Positions 1-8,024 of a stretch of DNA of 64,000 nucleotides are shown here, one piece after another. The notes beneath the pieces were generated by a model that had not been told where the DNA came from, searched no databases, and worked only from the letters and a program-made list of their open reading frames with translations. The stretch's first letter is position 1. Each line of letters starts with the position of its first letter. Made by a program: the position numbers and the translations under genes. The DNA comes from JAWVFN01 sp963696625 (GTDB lineage Bacteria > Actinomycetota > Thermoleophilia > Solirubrobacterales > 70-9): the NCBI GenBank assembly GCA_963696625.1, contig CAVOKZ010000010.1:1-64000 (forward strand), given 5' to 3'.

Positions 1-78
1 CTCGAGGGCGGCTACGCGCCCGAGGCGCTGGCCGCTTCGGTGGTCGCGACGCTCGCGGCGCTGGGGGACGGCGGATGA
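1..78 (+). CDS. C-terminus of histone-deacetylase-like amidohydrolase (5' truncated)
   Basis: The first 25 codons of the window read LEGGYAPEALAASVVATLAAL and a few more residues, then TGA at 76-78. The LEGGY-x-x-x-ALA-x-S pattern is the usual C-terminal end of class II HDAC/AcuC-like zinc amidohydrolases, where the Gly-Gly-Tyr lies near the active site. Only the tail is present, so the catalytic zinc ligands cannot be checked. Its stop overlaps the ATG of the next gene (ATGA), which suggests translational coupling. The assignment rests on this short motif alone. Confidence 0.6.
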   Translation, partial: LEGGYAPEALAASVVATLAALGDGG

Positions 79-1150
79 GGCGCTTCGCCCTGCTGGCGAC
101 GCTCGCGTTCGGGCTGCTCGCCCCGCCGGCGGCGGCGCTCGAGATCCACGTCTCGGGCAACTCGCTGGTCGATGCAGCCGGCAGGCCGCTCGTCCTCCAC
201 GGGGTCGCCCGCAGCGGCACCGAGTACGCCTGCGCCCAGGGCTACGGGTTCTTCGACGGGCCCGCGAACGCGCGCAGCATTCGGCGGATGAAGAGCTGGC
301 GGATCAACGCGGTGCGGGTGCCGCTCAACGAGAGCTGCTGGCTCGGGATCAACGGGGTCAAGACCTCGCTCGGCGGGGCGAGCTACCGGCGCACGATCCA
401 CGCCTGGGTCGAGCGCCTCCACGCCGCCGGGTTCTACGTCGTCCTCGACCTCCACGTCGCCGCGCCCGGGACTCAGAAGTCGCTGGGGATCATCCCGATG
501 GCCGACTCCGACCATGCTCCCGCGTTCTGGCAGTCGGTCGCCTCGGAGTTCCACGCCGACCCGGCGGTGATCTTCGACCTCTACAACGAGCCCCACGACA
601 TCGGCTGGGACTGCTGGCTCAGCGGTTGCCCGATTCCGGGGGAGGGAGGAAGGGCGAGCGCCACGCGCCCTACGTGGCCGCCGGCATGCAGCAGCTGCTC
701 GACGCTGTGCGCTCGACCGGCGCCACGCAGCCGGTGATAGCCGGCGGCACCGACTACGCGCGCGTCCTCGACGAATGGCTCGCCCACATGCCCGTCGACC
801 CGGCGGGCCAGCTCGCGGCCTCCGAGCACACCTACGGGAAGCTCGCGCCCTGCGTCGGCGCCTGCCGCACGGCGATCGCCAATGTCGCGGCGGTAAAGCC
901 CGTCGTCGTCGGCGAGCTCGGCGAGACCGACTGCCGCCACGGCTACATCGACAAGTTCATGCCCTGGGCCGACAGGCGCGGCATCTCCTACATCGGCTGG
1001 ACCTGGAACGCGACCTCGAGCGCCGAGGGCGGCTGGACCTGCAAGGGCGGCCCGAGCCTGATCGAGAACTTCAACGGCAAGCCGACGCGGTTCGGGGTCG
1101 GTTTCCGCAATCACCTGCGCAAACTCGCCCGGTCGGCCGATGAGTTTCGG
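75..1150 (+). pseudogene. Glycoside hydrolase family 5 (cellulase-like), frameshifted
   Basis: From ATG 75 the protein has a signal peptide (about residues 1-22, ending AAALE) and then a GH5-like barrel: a GVARSGTEYAC start, DLHVAAPG, and DLYNEPHD carrying the catalytic acid/base Glu near nt 585. The frame is then lost in a G-rich stretch around 635-650 and the barrel continues one frame over. That part includes VVVGELGETDC with the probable nucleophile Glu (about nt 915) and YIGWTWNATS. The domain ends near RNHLRKLAR around 1130, and the reading frame has no native stop, running on into unrelated sequence. Both catalytic residues survive, so a single indel would restore the domain. It could be a sequencing error in the G-run or a true pseudogene. 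The lost natural end favours real decay. Confidence 0.7.
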
Positions 1151-1250
1151 CGCCCAGCTGGAGGTTCAGGACGGTCAGGCGATCCTCTTCTACGTCAAGG
1201 CCGACCTCGAGCCCTCGAACGACACGATCCTCCCGGTGAGATCTCGTTGC
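1140..1250 (+). other. Gene fragment of unknown family, 5' end only
   Basis: An ATG at 1140 opens a frame whose first 34 or so residues look like a real protein (MSFGAQLEVQDGQAILFYV and on to NDTILPV). After about 1240 the frame turns into Arg/Ser/Pro-rich sequence that is the antisense of the fragment on the other strand. I do not recognise the family. It could be a truncated gene start, or a downstream domain of the GH5 enzyme joined by another frameshift. Confidence 0.3.
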
Positions 1251-1445
1251 GCCACTTCGAGCTCTCCGGGCGGGGGTCGCCGAGCTCGGAGCGGGCGAAG
1301 CCAGCGCATCGCGCCAGTCCCGGAGGCCGTCGCGGACGGTCATCGAGAACCCGTGGGCCATGACCACGGTCGAGCGGCGCGTGCCGCTCGGCTTGAAGTG
1401 GTGGGCCGCGAGCTCGCCGATCCGCAGCACCTCGGCTTCGGCCAC
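1245..1445 (-). pseudogene. N-terminal fragment of an alpha/beta hydrolase
   Basis: A GTG at 1443-1445 (minus strand) lies two bases after the SDR stop and opens a frame reading VAEAEVLRIGELAAHHFKPS, then STVVMAHGFSMTVRDGL. The VVMAHGF(S)xTxxDGL block is the usual first strand and oxyanion-hole region of alpha/beta hydrolases. After about 60 residues the similarity stops and the frame runs into the plus-strand fragment at 1140-1240. The nucleophile elbow, acid and histidine are absent. It was probably the second gene of an operon with the SDR, cut by a deletion or rearrangement near 1240-1250. Confidence 0.45.
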
Positions 1446-1447
1446 GG

Positions 1448-2284
1448 CTACTCGGAGAGGAACAGGTCGAGCACCAGCTCGTCCTGCTTTTCGCCGGCGG
1501 CGTACTTGGAGAGGTCGGTGACGCCCTCCTCGGCCATCACCTCGTCGTCGATGTAGAAGTTGCCGGTCGCCTCTGAAGACGGGCGGGTGATGATCGCGTA
1601 GGCGGCGTCGGCGTAGATCTCGGGGGTGCGGGCACGGGACATCGCCTCGTCGCCGCCGAGCAGGTTCTGGACGGCGGCGGTGGCGATGATCGTCCGCGGC
1701 CACAGCGAGTTGGCGGCGATGCCCTTGTCCCGGCCCTCCTCGGCAAAGCCGATCGTGCACATGCTCATCCCGTACTTGGCGATCGTGTAGCCGAGGTGGC
1801 CGCCGAACCACTTCGGGTCCATGTCGATCGGCGGGCTGAGGGTGAGGATGTGGGCGTTGCCGGATCGCTCGAGGTGCGGCCACGCCGCCTTCGAGAGCAG
1901 GAACGTGCCGCGGCAGTTGATGTCCTGCATCAGGTCGTAGCGCTTCATGTCCTGCGCCGACGGCGAGGAGAGGTTGATCGCGCTGGCGTTGTTGACGACG
2001 ACGTCGATGCCGCCGAACCTCTCGACCGCCTTGGCGACGGCCTCGTCGACTGAGCTCTCCTCGCGCACGTCGCCGACGATCGCCAGCGACTTGCCGCCGG
2101 CCTCTTCGATCTCGGCGGCCGCGGTGTGGATCGTTCCCTCGAGCTTCGGGTGCGGCTTGTCGGTCTTCGCCAGCAGCGCGACGTTGGCGCCGTCCTGCGC
2201 GGCTCGCTTGGCGATCGCCAGGCCGATGCCGCGGCTGCCGCCCGACATCAGCATCGTCTTGCCCGCCAGGGACCTCTCGCTCAC
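1448..2284 (-). CDS. Short-chain dehydrogenase/reductase, HSDL2-like
   Basis: A 278-residue SDR. The N-terminus has the dinucleotide fold SGGSRGIGLAIAKRAA (TGxxxGIG type with Ser at the first position), a VVNNAS (NNAG-type) motif, and an active site Tyr-x-x-x-Lys in GYTIAKYGMSM. The stretch ILTLSPPIDMDPKWFGGH and the late PSSEATGNFYIDDEV match HSDL2-type NAD(P)-dependent SDRs rather than fatty-acid FabG. The start is taken as GTG 2284 (VSERSLAGKTMLMSGG) because residues upstream are low quality and overlap repeat R1. The substrate is unknown, but lipid or acyl-CoA metabolism is plausible for this subfamily. It was probably co-transcribed with the now broken hydrolase downstream. Confidence 0.85.
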   Translation of the reverse strand: MSERSLAGKTMLMSGGSRGIGLAIAKRAAQDGANVALLAKTDKPHPKLEGTIHTAAAEIEEAGGKSLAIVGDVREESSVDEAVAKAVERFGGIDVVVNNASAINLSSPSAQDMKRYDLMQDINCRGTFLLSKAAWPHLERSGNAHILTLSPPIDMDPKWFGGHLGYTIAKYGMSMCTIGFAEEGRDKGIAANSLWPRTIIATAAVQNLLGGDEAMSRARTPEIYADAAYAIITRPSSEATGNFYIDDEVMAEEGVTDLSKYAAGEKQDELVLDLFLSE

Positions 2285-2332
2285 GGGGTGCAGCCTATCG
2301 GCGGATAAGGGCCACTCATGGAGAGCCCTGGA

Positions 2333-2368
2333 CCGCCGCCCCCGGGCGCGAAGCAAAGCAGGCGGCGG
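2333..2368. repeat. R1 hairpin repeat, copy 1
   Basis: Arms CCGCCGCC (2333-2340) and GGCGGCGG (2361-2368) close a 20-nt loop whose reverse complement is a variant of the R1 loop (here with GCGAAGCAAAGCA). It lies between the divergent-looking SDR start and the stop of the 59-aa gene, ending exactly at that stop codon. Confidence 0.7.
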
Positions 2369-2548
2369 TTAATGCGGGGCCAGCTGCCGGATCTGGGCCT
2401 CGATCTTGGCGAGCTGCTCGGTGCGCTGCTTGAGCAGGCCGAGGTCGAAGCTGTCGCGCCGGTACATCTCGAGGGCGAGGCTGCCGAGCTCGCGGAACTC
2501 GTCTTCCCGCACCCGCTCCAGCTCGCGAAGCTTCTTCTTCGGCCTCAT
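2369..2548 (-). CDS. 59-residue coiled-coil protein, paralogue of the neighbour's N-terminal module
   Basis: ATG at 2546-2548 to TAA at 2369-2371, 59 residues, starting MRPKKKLRELERVREDEFRE and ending AKIEAQIRQLAPH. It is highly charged and predicted helical. Its core (LRELERVREDEFRELGSLAL, then a Glu/Met/Tyr-containing turn, then a second helix KIEAQIRQL) lines up with residues about 20-75 of the 900-aa protein just upstream (RRLEALRREGDERLTDLGAL ... KLEAEMEEL). It starts 4 nt after that gene's stop, so the two are surely co-transcribed. I do not know a function. The shared module suggests that the two proteins interact or arose by duplication. The GC-rich third positions support real coding. 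Confidence 0.75.
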   Translation of the reverse strand: MRPKKKLRELERVREDEFRELGSLALEMYRRDSFDLGLLKQRTEQLAKIEAQIRQLAPH

Positions 2549-2552
2549 TTGA

Positions 2553-5255
2553 CTAGGCCGTCAGCTGCTCCTTGATCTCCTCGAGGAGATCCTTGGGGAA
2601 TCCGGGGACCGCGTCCATGTCGTCGATTGTCTCGAAGCCACCGGCGCGATCGCGGTAGGCGACCACCCGCGTCGCCTGGGTGACGCTCATCCCCAGGCTG
2701 CGGAGCTCCTCGAAGCTGGCGGCGTTGACGTCGATCAGACCGCGCTTGGGCTTCGGTTCGGCGTCTTCCTTTGTTTTCGTGGCGGCCTTGCGCCGCGCGG
2801 TCCTGCTCTTCGCCTTGGCCGCCGACTTCCTGCGGGTCGAGGTCTTGGTCTTGTCCTTGGCCGACGAGGCTGCCTTCTTCTTCGCCGCCGGCTTCTTACG
2901 CGTCTTGGCCTTCGGCTTCGCCTTCGTCCTGGGCTTGGTCTCGGGAACCGGCTCGGGTTCGGGCTCCGGCTCGTCCTCCACCTCGAGGTCGGCGGCGACC
3001 GGGGCGACGACGTCGGAGGCCTTGTTGCGAATCGCCGCCAGCTTGCGCTCGACCGCGTCGAAGCGGCTGGCGCGGTCGGCGGCCTCTGACTCGCGCAGGC
3101 CCTCTTCGGTCGCGAGCAGGCGCTGCTCGGCGCCCTCGGCGCGCGACTCCGCCTGGTCGAGCCGGATCTCGGCCGCCTTCAGCGCCGAGGAGGCCTCCTC
3201 GAGCTCGGCGCTCAGCTCGGCTTCGCGGACCTTGATCCGCTCGGCGGCGGCGCGCTCGACCTCGCGCGTGGCCTTGGCGACCTCGCGCCTGATCTTGCCG
3301 TCTGACTCCTTCTTGAACTTGTCGGCCTGCTCGGCGAGCTTCGCCTCCATCTCGGCGGTCAGCTTGTCAGCGGTCTCGCGGCGGGCCGCGGCGATCTTGT
3401 CGCGGGCCTTGCGCTCGGCGGCGCGCTCCATCGAGCCGCCCTCCGAACGCAGCCAGGCAGCGGCCGCGCCGCGGGCCTCGAGCTCGGCGTCCATCAGCTT
3501 CTTCTCGGCCTCGAGCAGCTTCTTCTCCGCCGCCTGGGCCTTGCGCTCGGACTTGGCGATCGCCTCGGCCTTGCCGGCCTTCTCGGCGTCGAGCTCCTCG
3601 CGCAGCTCCTTCATCTGCGCCGAGACCTCGCGCTCGGCCGAGCGGCGGGCCTTCTCGGCGGCGGCGCGTTCGCGCTCCTTCGCCTCGGCCTCGAGCTCGG
3701 CCTCGCGCGCTGAGAGCCGCTCGTCGGCCTGGCGCGCGTGCTCGGCGATGCTGGTCTCGGCCAGCTCGACGCGGCTGCCGGCCTGATCGAGCGCGCGCTC
3801 GATGTCGGCGAGCCGCCGCTCGGCCTCGGTCGCGGTTCGCCCGGCTGCCTCGCGTTCGCGCTTGAGCGCCTCCTCGCGGGCTGCGAGCTCGGCGCCGTAG
3901 CGCTCCTCGGCTGCGCGCTTGGCGATCTCGCTCTGCTCGGCGGCACGGGCCTCGGCCTCCTCGCGGATCTTCGCGATCTTCCCGGAGAGCTCGGCCTCGA
4001 TCTCGGCGCGGACCTCGGCGGTCGCCGTCTCGCGCGCCTCCTCGGCGCTTTCCTCGGCGAGCCGGATCAGCTTCTCGCGCTCGGCCTCGAGCTCATTGCG
4101 GACCTCCTCCTCGCCGTAGAGGTTGCGCAGCTTCTCCTCGCTCTCGGCGCGGGCCTTGTCGACGGCGGCGCTCACTTTGTCGGACGCCTCGCCCTCGAGC
4201 GCCTCGATCTGGGCGCGGAGGTGGGCGGTCTGCTCGTCGAGGCGCTTCTGGGCCTCGGACTGGACGCGGCGCTCGGAGTCGATCCGCGCCTGCTCGGCCT
4301 CGCGGGCGGCGCCTTCGGCGCGCTCGACCTCGGTCAGGGCCTCGCGCAGCGCCGCGATCGCCTCGTCACGCTCGGCGAGCAGCTCGGCCTCGCGGCCTCC
4401 GACCTCGGCGCGGGCCTTCTCCTCGGCCTCGGTGCGGACCTGCTCGGCCTGGCGGCGGACCCACTCGGCCGCCTCCTCGCGGACCTCGGGGCCGGCCGGC
4501 TTGGCGGTGACGCCGCCGCTCGCCTCGGCTTCCTCGAGCTTGCGCTTGACCTCCTCGAGCGCCTTCGCCGCCTTCTCGCGCTCGTTCTCGAGGTCCTCCT
4601 CGAGGGCGAGGATCTCGGCGGTCGCGCGCTCCTCGGCCCTGCGGCGCGCCGCCTCGACCGCGTCCTGAAGCTGTTTGTCGCTGCCGCCGTTGCCGTTGGC
4701 CGGCCCAAGCAGGCGCGAAGGCTGCTTTTCGGCGCGGCTCACCTTCGAGGAGCCGCGCTCGGCCTGCTCGAGCTCGGCGCTCGGGGAGGCATGGCCGGCG
4801 CTGCCGAGCACCGGGCGCATGCGCGGGGACGGGCGCGGGGCGGGGGGGCGGGCGGGCGCCGGCTTCTCGGGGGCCGGCTTCGCGCGAGCCGGCTTCTCGC
4901 GCGGAGGCTTGGCCGCGGCTACGGGGGGCTCGCTCGCCGGTTGGGCCTCGTAGCGCTTCTCGGGCCGGGGCTTGCGCGTCGTCTTGCGCTTCGGCGCGGC
5001 CTTCTCGGGGACCGGGCGGCCGCTGAGGGTCGCGTCGAGCTCCTCCATCTCGGCTTCGAGCTTGGCCAGCGAGGCGGCGTGGCCGCGCACCGCGGCCTCG
5101 TTCAGCTCGTCGTTCTCGGCCAGCTCGAAGACGAGCGCACCGAGATCGGTGAGCCTCTCGTCGCCCTCGCGGCGGAGCGCTTCGAGACGCCTGCGCATCG
5201 CGCCGCGCTCGCGCATACCGAGTGACGCGCCGGTCCTTCGCTTACCGTCGCTCAT
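2553..5255 (-). CDS. Large Ala/Glu-rich coiled-coil protein with basic linker and C-terminal helix-hairpin-helix
   Basis: 900 residues. Four regions are visible: a short helical module (about 15-80); a Lys/Pro/Ala linker with KPAPEKPAPARPP-type runs (about 85-165); a very long Ala/Glu/Arg coiled coil (about 190-740); and a strongly basic KAKTRKKPAAKKKAAS-like segment resembling histone H1 tails (about 755-825). The last 65 residues (DVNAASFEELRSLGMS, then VPGFPKDLLEEIKEQL) are a ComEA-type helix-hairpin-helix. No signal peptide or membrane helix is present, so it is probably cytoplasmic. The basic tail plus HhH suggests DNA binding, perhaps as a nucleoid or scaffold protein; this is inference. 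Its ATG overlaps the glycosyltransferase stop (ATGA) and it is followed 4 nt later by the 59-aa gene. Confidence 0.8.
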   Translation of the reverse strand: MSDGKRRTGASLGMRERGAMRRRLEALRREGDERLTDLGALVFELAENDELNEAAVRGHAASLAKLEAEMEELDATLSGRPVPEKAAPKRKTTRKPRPEKRYEAQPASEPPVAAAKPPREKPARAKPAPEKPAPARPPAPRPSPRMRPVLGSAGHASPSAELEQAERGSSKVSRAEKQPSRLLGPANGNGGSDKQLQDAVEAARRRAEERATAEILALEEDLENEREKAAKALEEVKRKLEEAEASGGVTAKPAGPEVREEAAEWVRRQAEQVRTEAEEKARAEVGGREAELLAERDEAIAALREALTEVERAEGAAREAEQARIDSERRVQSEAQKRLDEQTAHLRAQIEALEGEASDKVSAAVDKARAESEEKLRNLYGEEEVRNELEAEREKLIRLAEESAEEARETATAEVRAEIEAELSGKIAKIREEAEARAAEQSEIAKRAAEERYGAELAAREEALKREREAAGRTATEAERRLADIERALDQAGSRVELAETSIAEHARQADERLSAREAELEAEAKERERAAAEKARRSAEREVSAQMKELREELDAEKAGKAEAIAKSERKAQAAEKKLLEAEKKLMDAELEARGAAAAWLRSEGGSMERAAERKARDKIAAARRETADKLTAEMEAKLAEQADKFKKESDGKIRREVAKATREVERAAAERIKVREAELSAELEEASSALKAAEIRLDQAESRAEGAEQRLLATEEGLRESEAADRASRFDAVERKLAAIRNKASDVVAPVAADLEVEDEPEPEPEPVPETKPRTKAKPKAKTRKKPAAKKKAASSAKDKTKTSTRRKSAAKAKSRTARRKAATKTKEDAEPKPKRGLIDVNAASFEELRSLGMSVTQATRVVAYRDRAGGFETIDDMDAVPGFPKDLLEEIKEQLTA

Positions 5256-6232
5256 TCTGCCTCAGTGTAAGACACATGCCCGCTGCTATTCGGGTCGTGG
5301 GCAAGGCCTTGATAGGCGGCGATCACGCGCTCGGCCATGCGTTTCGCCGAGAAGGCGCGGGCGCCCCAGTCGTCGCCGGCGCGGGGGTCGGCGGCCTCGA
5401 GGTGGGCGCGTGCGAGGGCCGCCCAGCGCTCGGCCTCGAACTCGCCGACGAGGCAGCCCTCGACGCCCGTGAGCACGAAGGGCGCGACCCCGACCGGGGT
5501 CGAGAGCACCGGCACCCGGCAGGCGAGCGCCTCGAGGATCGCGAGCCCGAATCCCTCGCTCTCGGAGGTGACGAGCACCGCGCTCGAGGCGTTGACGAAG
5601 TCGGGCATCTGCTCGGGATCGATCTCGCCGGCGCTGAGCAGCTCGGCGCCGGCGAGGCGGGCCACCTCGGCGGCGCGGTCGCCCCGCTTCACCTCGCGCG
5701 CGGGGTCGGCGGGGAAGAACAGGTAGCGCCCGCCGGGGTCGAGCCCGAGCCGGCGGCGCGCGGCGGCGCGGTCGTCGGGGACGAAGCGGTCGATGTCGAC
5801 CCCGCAGGGGAGGACGGCGGCGAGGCCCTCGGGCGGCGCGAGGCCGGGCCGGCCGCCCTCCTCCTCGAAGATCGAGCGCGAGGCGCCGGCGGCGAGGTCG
5901 AGCTTCTTCAGCAGCCGCCGCGAGACGGCGCCGCTCGCCGGGTGGCGGACGTCGGTGCCGTGGAAGGTGACGAGCAGCGGGTCGGCGCCGGCCCGGGCCG
6001 CGACCCAGCCGCAGAGGCCGTAGTGGGCGTGGACGACGTCGAAGCTCTCGGCGGCGAGCAGCTCGCGCAGCGGCCGCACCGCGCGCAGGTAGCTGCGGGT
6101 GCCGAGGCCGAAGGTGAAGAGCTCGACCTCGACCCCGAGCCCGCGCAGCGCCTCGACCTGGTCGTGGACGAAGCGGCCCCGCCGAGGCGAGTCGGCCGAC
6201 GGGTAGAGGTTGGTCACGGTCAGGACTCGCAT
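5252..6232 (-). CDS. Glycosyltransferase family 4
   Basis: GT-B fold glycosyltransferase, 326 residues from the ATG at 6232 (MRVLTVTNLYPSADSPRRG). The N-terminal domain has the RGRFVHDQVEALRGLG acceptor region, FDVVHAHYG and VTFHGTD. The C-terminal domain has the GT4 donor motif SESEGFGLAILEALACRVPV (E-x7-E type). An upstream ATG at 6256 would add eight residues that do not fit the family start. It probably transfers a sugar to a lipid or cell-surface acceptor. The first 4 nt of the coiled-coil gene overlap its stop, so the two are translated together, a pairing I cannot explain functionally. Confidence 0.85.
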   Translation of the reverse strand: MRVLTVTNLYPSADSPRRGRFVHDQVEALRGLGVEVELFTFGLGTRSYLRAVRPLRELLAAESFDVVHAHYGLCGWVAARAGADPLLVTFHGTDVRHPASGAVSRRLLKKLDLAAGASRSIFEEEGGRPGLAPPEGLAAVLPCGVDIDRFVPDDRAAARRRLGLDPGGRYLFFPADPAREVKRGDRAAEVARLAGAELLSAGEIDPEQMPDFVNASSAVLVTSESEGFGLAILEALACRVPVLSTPVGVAPFVLTGVEGCLVGEFEAERWAALARAHLEAADPRAGDDWGARAFSAKRMAERVIAAYQGLAHDPNSSGHVSYTEAE

Positions 6233-6329
6233 CGCGGGTCCAGCGTATTTCGACACGGAGACGACCGTTTACCGGCACCGCGCGGTGTGGATCGGCCACC
6301 GCGCGCCCGCGAGCATCGCCAGTGATGGC

Positions 6330-6361
6330 GACCGGGGTCTGACTTCGGTCTGACCCCGGTC
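6330..6361. repeat. R3 palindrome, copy 1
   Basis: Perfect 10-bp arms GACCGGGGTC (6330-6339) and GACCCCGGTC (6352-6361) with a 12-nt loop TGACTTCGGTCT. It lies 30 nt upstream of the pilin gene and could be a hairpin in its leader or a terminator-like element. No T-run follows. Confidence 0.6.
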
Positions 6362-6390
6362 AGGAACTGAAAAACCTGAGGAGGAATCTG

Positions 6391-6624
6391 ATGCACGCAA
6401 TAGCCGCTTACGCCGGCGCCCGGGCGCACATCGCGAGGCGCCGCCTCGCCGGCGAGGAGGGTCAGGGCACCGTCGAGTACGTCGGCCTGATCCTGCTCGT
6501 CTCGCTGCTGATGGTCGGCATGGTCGCCGGCATGAAGGGCTTCTCCGGAACCCAGGGCTCCGAGCTGGCCTCGGTGATCGTCGACAAGATCCGCGCGGCG
6601 GTCTCGAAGATCACCTTCAAGTAG
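6391..6624 (+). CDS. Flp-type (class IVb) pilin-like small protein
   Basis: 77 residues with the ATG at 6391 preceded by a strong GAGGAGG site. A basic N-terminal leader (HIARRRLAGEE) is followed by GQGTVEYVGLILLVSLLMVG. The Gly-x-Gly-x-x-x-x-Glu then hydrophobic helix pattern is the prepilin peptidase site and assembly helix of Flp/TadE-type pilins, with cleavage likely before the GQGTVEY segment and Glu at about +5. No tad secretion genes are in the window, so it is an orphan pilin gene depending on machinery elsewhere. It is flanked on both sides by R3 palindromes, which suggests a separate transcription unit. Confidence 0.75.
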   Translation: MHAIAAYAGARAHIARRRLAGEEGQGTVEYVGLILLVSLLMVGMVAGMKGFSGTQGSELASVIVDKIRAAVSKITFK

Positions 6625-6642
6625 AACGACGAGAAATCTTGG

Positions 6643-6670
6643 CCGGGGACGGACTTCAGTCTGTCCCCGG
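6643..6670. repeat. R3 palindrome, copy 2
   Basis: Arms CCGGGGAC (6643-6650) and GTCCCCGG (6663-6670) with an inner GGACTTCAGTCT. It lies between the pilin gene and rph, 18 nt after the pilin stop, and could act as the pilin transcript's 3' hairpin. Confidence 0.6.
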
Positions 6671-6702
6671 ACAGGCGGGCGTGGTCGGCCTAGACTGCCG
6701 CC

Positions 6703-7431
6703 ATGCCCGCCAGCCGTTCCTATGACCGATCCAGCGGCGACCTGCGCCCGATCTCGATCGAGCCCGGCTTTGTGCGCACCGCCGACGGCTCGGCGCTGAT
6801 CTCGATCGGCGAGACCCGGGTGATCTGTACCGCCTCTGCGAGCGGCTCGGTGCCGGGGTGGCTCGAGGGCAAGGGCCGCGGCTGGGTAACAGCCGAGTAC
6901 GCGATGCTGCCCGCCTCGACCGGCGACCGCAAGAAGCGCGACCGCGGCAGGCAGGACGGCCGCGGGGTCGAGATCCAGCGCCTGATCGGCCGCTCGCTGC
7001 GCGGCGTCGTCGACCTCGAGGCGCTCGGCGAGCGCTCGGTCTACGTCGACTGCGACGTGCTCCAGGCCGACGGCGGCACCCGCTGCGCTGCGATCACGGG
7101 CGGCTTCGTCGCCCTCCAACTCGCGCTCGCCGACCTGGTCACCAAAGGCGACCTCGCCACGCTGCCTCTCAACCAATCGGTCGCCGCGGTCAGCGTCGGC
7201 ATGGTCGAGGGCAGCGCTCTCTGCGACCTCGACTACTCAGAGGACTCGACCGCCGAGGTCGACGCCAACGTCGTGATGACCGGCGACGGCGGCCTGGTCG
7301 AGGTCCAGGCGACCGCCGAGCGCACGCCGCTCTCGCGCGCCTCGCTCGACGAGCTGCTCGGCCTCGCCGAGGGCGGTATCGCGCACCTCCGCGACCTTCA
7401 GGAGAAGGCCGTCGGCGATCTGCCGGGGTGA
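6703..7431 (+). CDS. rph: Ribonuclease PH
   Basis: 242 residues, full length for RNase PH. It begins with the typical SYDRSSGDLRPISIEPGFV and includes the phosphate-binding and active-site block TAEYAMLPASTGDRKKRDRG, a GRSLRGVVDL segment, and DCDVLQADGGTRCAAITG with the conserved acidic residue. RNase PH trims tRNA 3' ends by phosphorolysis in the cytoplasm. It is followed without a gap by rdgB (its TGA overlaps an in-frame GTG), the common rph-rdgB pairing. The start ATG 6703 gives the canonical N-terminus. Confidence 0.97.
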   Translation: MPASRSYDRSSGDLRPISIEPGFVRTADGSALISIGETRVICTASASGSVPGWLEGKGRGWVTAEYAMLPASTGDRKKRDRGRQDGRGVEIQRLIGRSLRGVVDLEALGERSVYVDCDVLQADGGTRCAAITGGFVALQLALADLVTKGDLATLPLNQSVAAVSVGMVEGSALCDLDYSEDSTAEVDANVVMTGDGGLVEVQATAERTPLSRASLDELLGLAEGGIAHLRDLQEKAVGDLPG

Positions 7432-7436
7432 CCACG

Positions 7437-8024
7437 ATGACCGCCCTGGTGGTCGCGACCCGCAACGAGCACAAGCTGCGTGAGCTCGGCGAGGCGCTGC
7501 CCGGCGTCGAGCTCGAGCCGCTGCCGCCGCAGGTCGAGCTGCCCCCCGAGGAGGGCAGGACCTTCGCCGCCAACGCGCTGATCAAGGCCCGCGCCGCCCA
7601 CGAGGCGACCGGCAAGCCCGCAATCGCCGATGACTCGGGCATCGAGGCGGCGGCGCTCGGCGGCAAGCCCGGGGTGCGCTCGGCCCGCTACGCCGGCGAG
7701 CTGGCGACCGACGCCGAGAACCTGGCGAAGCTGATCGGGGCGCTCGCCGGGGCGAGAGACCAGCGGCTTGCCTACGTCTGCGCGCTCGCCTACATAAGCG
7801 AGGACGGCGGGGAAGAGGTCTTCGAGGGCCGCTGCACCGGGACGATGGCCGCGGTTCTGAGGGGCGAGGGCGGCTTCGGCTACGACCCCGCCTTCGTGCC
7901 CGACGACACCGGTCCCGGCGACGAGCGCACGATGGCCGAGCTCCGCCCCGAGGAGAAACACGCGATCTCCCACCGCGGCCGCGCTGCGCGCCAGCTCGCC
8001 GAGCACCTCGGGGTGGCGGCGTGA
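7437..8024 (+). CDS. rdgB: XTP/dITP diphosphatase (Ham1/RdgB family)
   Basis: 195 residues from ATG 7437 (MTALVVATRNEHKLRELGEA). The family motifs are the TRNxxKxxE nucleobase-binding start, the substrate and Mg-binding segment PAIADDSGIEAAALGGKPGVRSARYAG, GFGYDPAF and the C-terminal SHRGRAARQL. The enzyme hydrolyses non-canonical purine nucleotides (dITP, XTP) to monophosphates, cleaning the pool. A GTG at 7428 inside the rph stop is an alternative start that would allow coupling. The end overlaps the exporter start (GTGA). Confidence 0.95.
   Translation: MTALVVATRNEHKLRELGEALPGVELEPLPPQVELPPEEGRTFAANALIKARAAHEATGKPAIADDSGIEAAALGGKPGVRSARYAGELATDAENLAKLIGALAGARDQRLAYVCALAYISEDGGEEVFEGRCTGTMAAVLRGEGGFGYDPAFVPDDTGPGDERTMAELRPEEKHAISHRGRAARQLAEHLGVAA

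Noticed and set aside
2680..5225. Very long open frames on the plus strand (for example 3738-5225 and 2680-3786) opposite the coiled-coil gene.
   Set aside because: They are antisense shadows of Ala/Glu/Arg codons. Their products are Leu/Ala/Gly or Ser/Ala/Arg low complexity without any recognisable domain, and the minus frame has clear domains and coupled neighbours.
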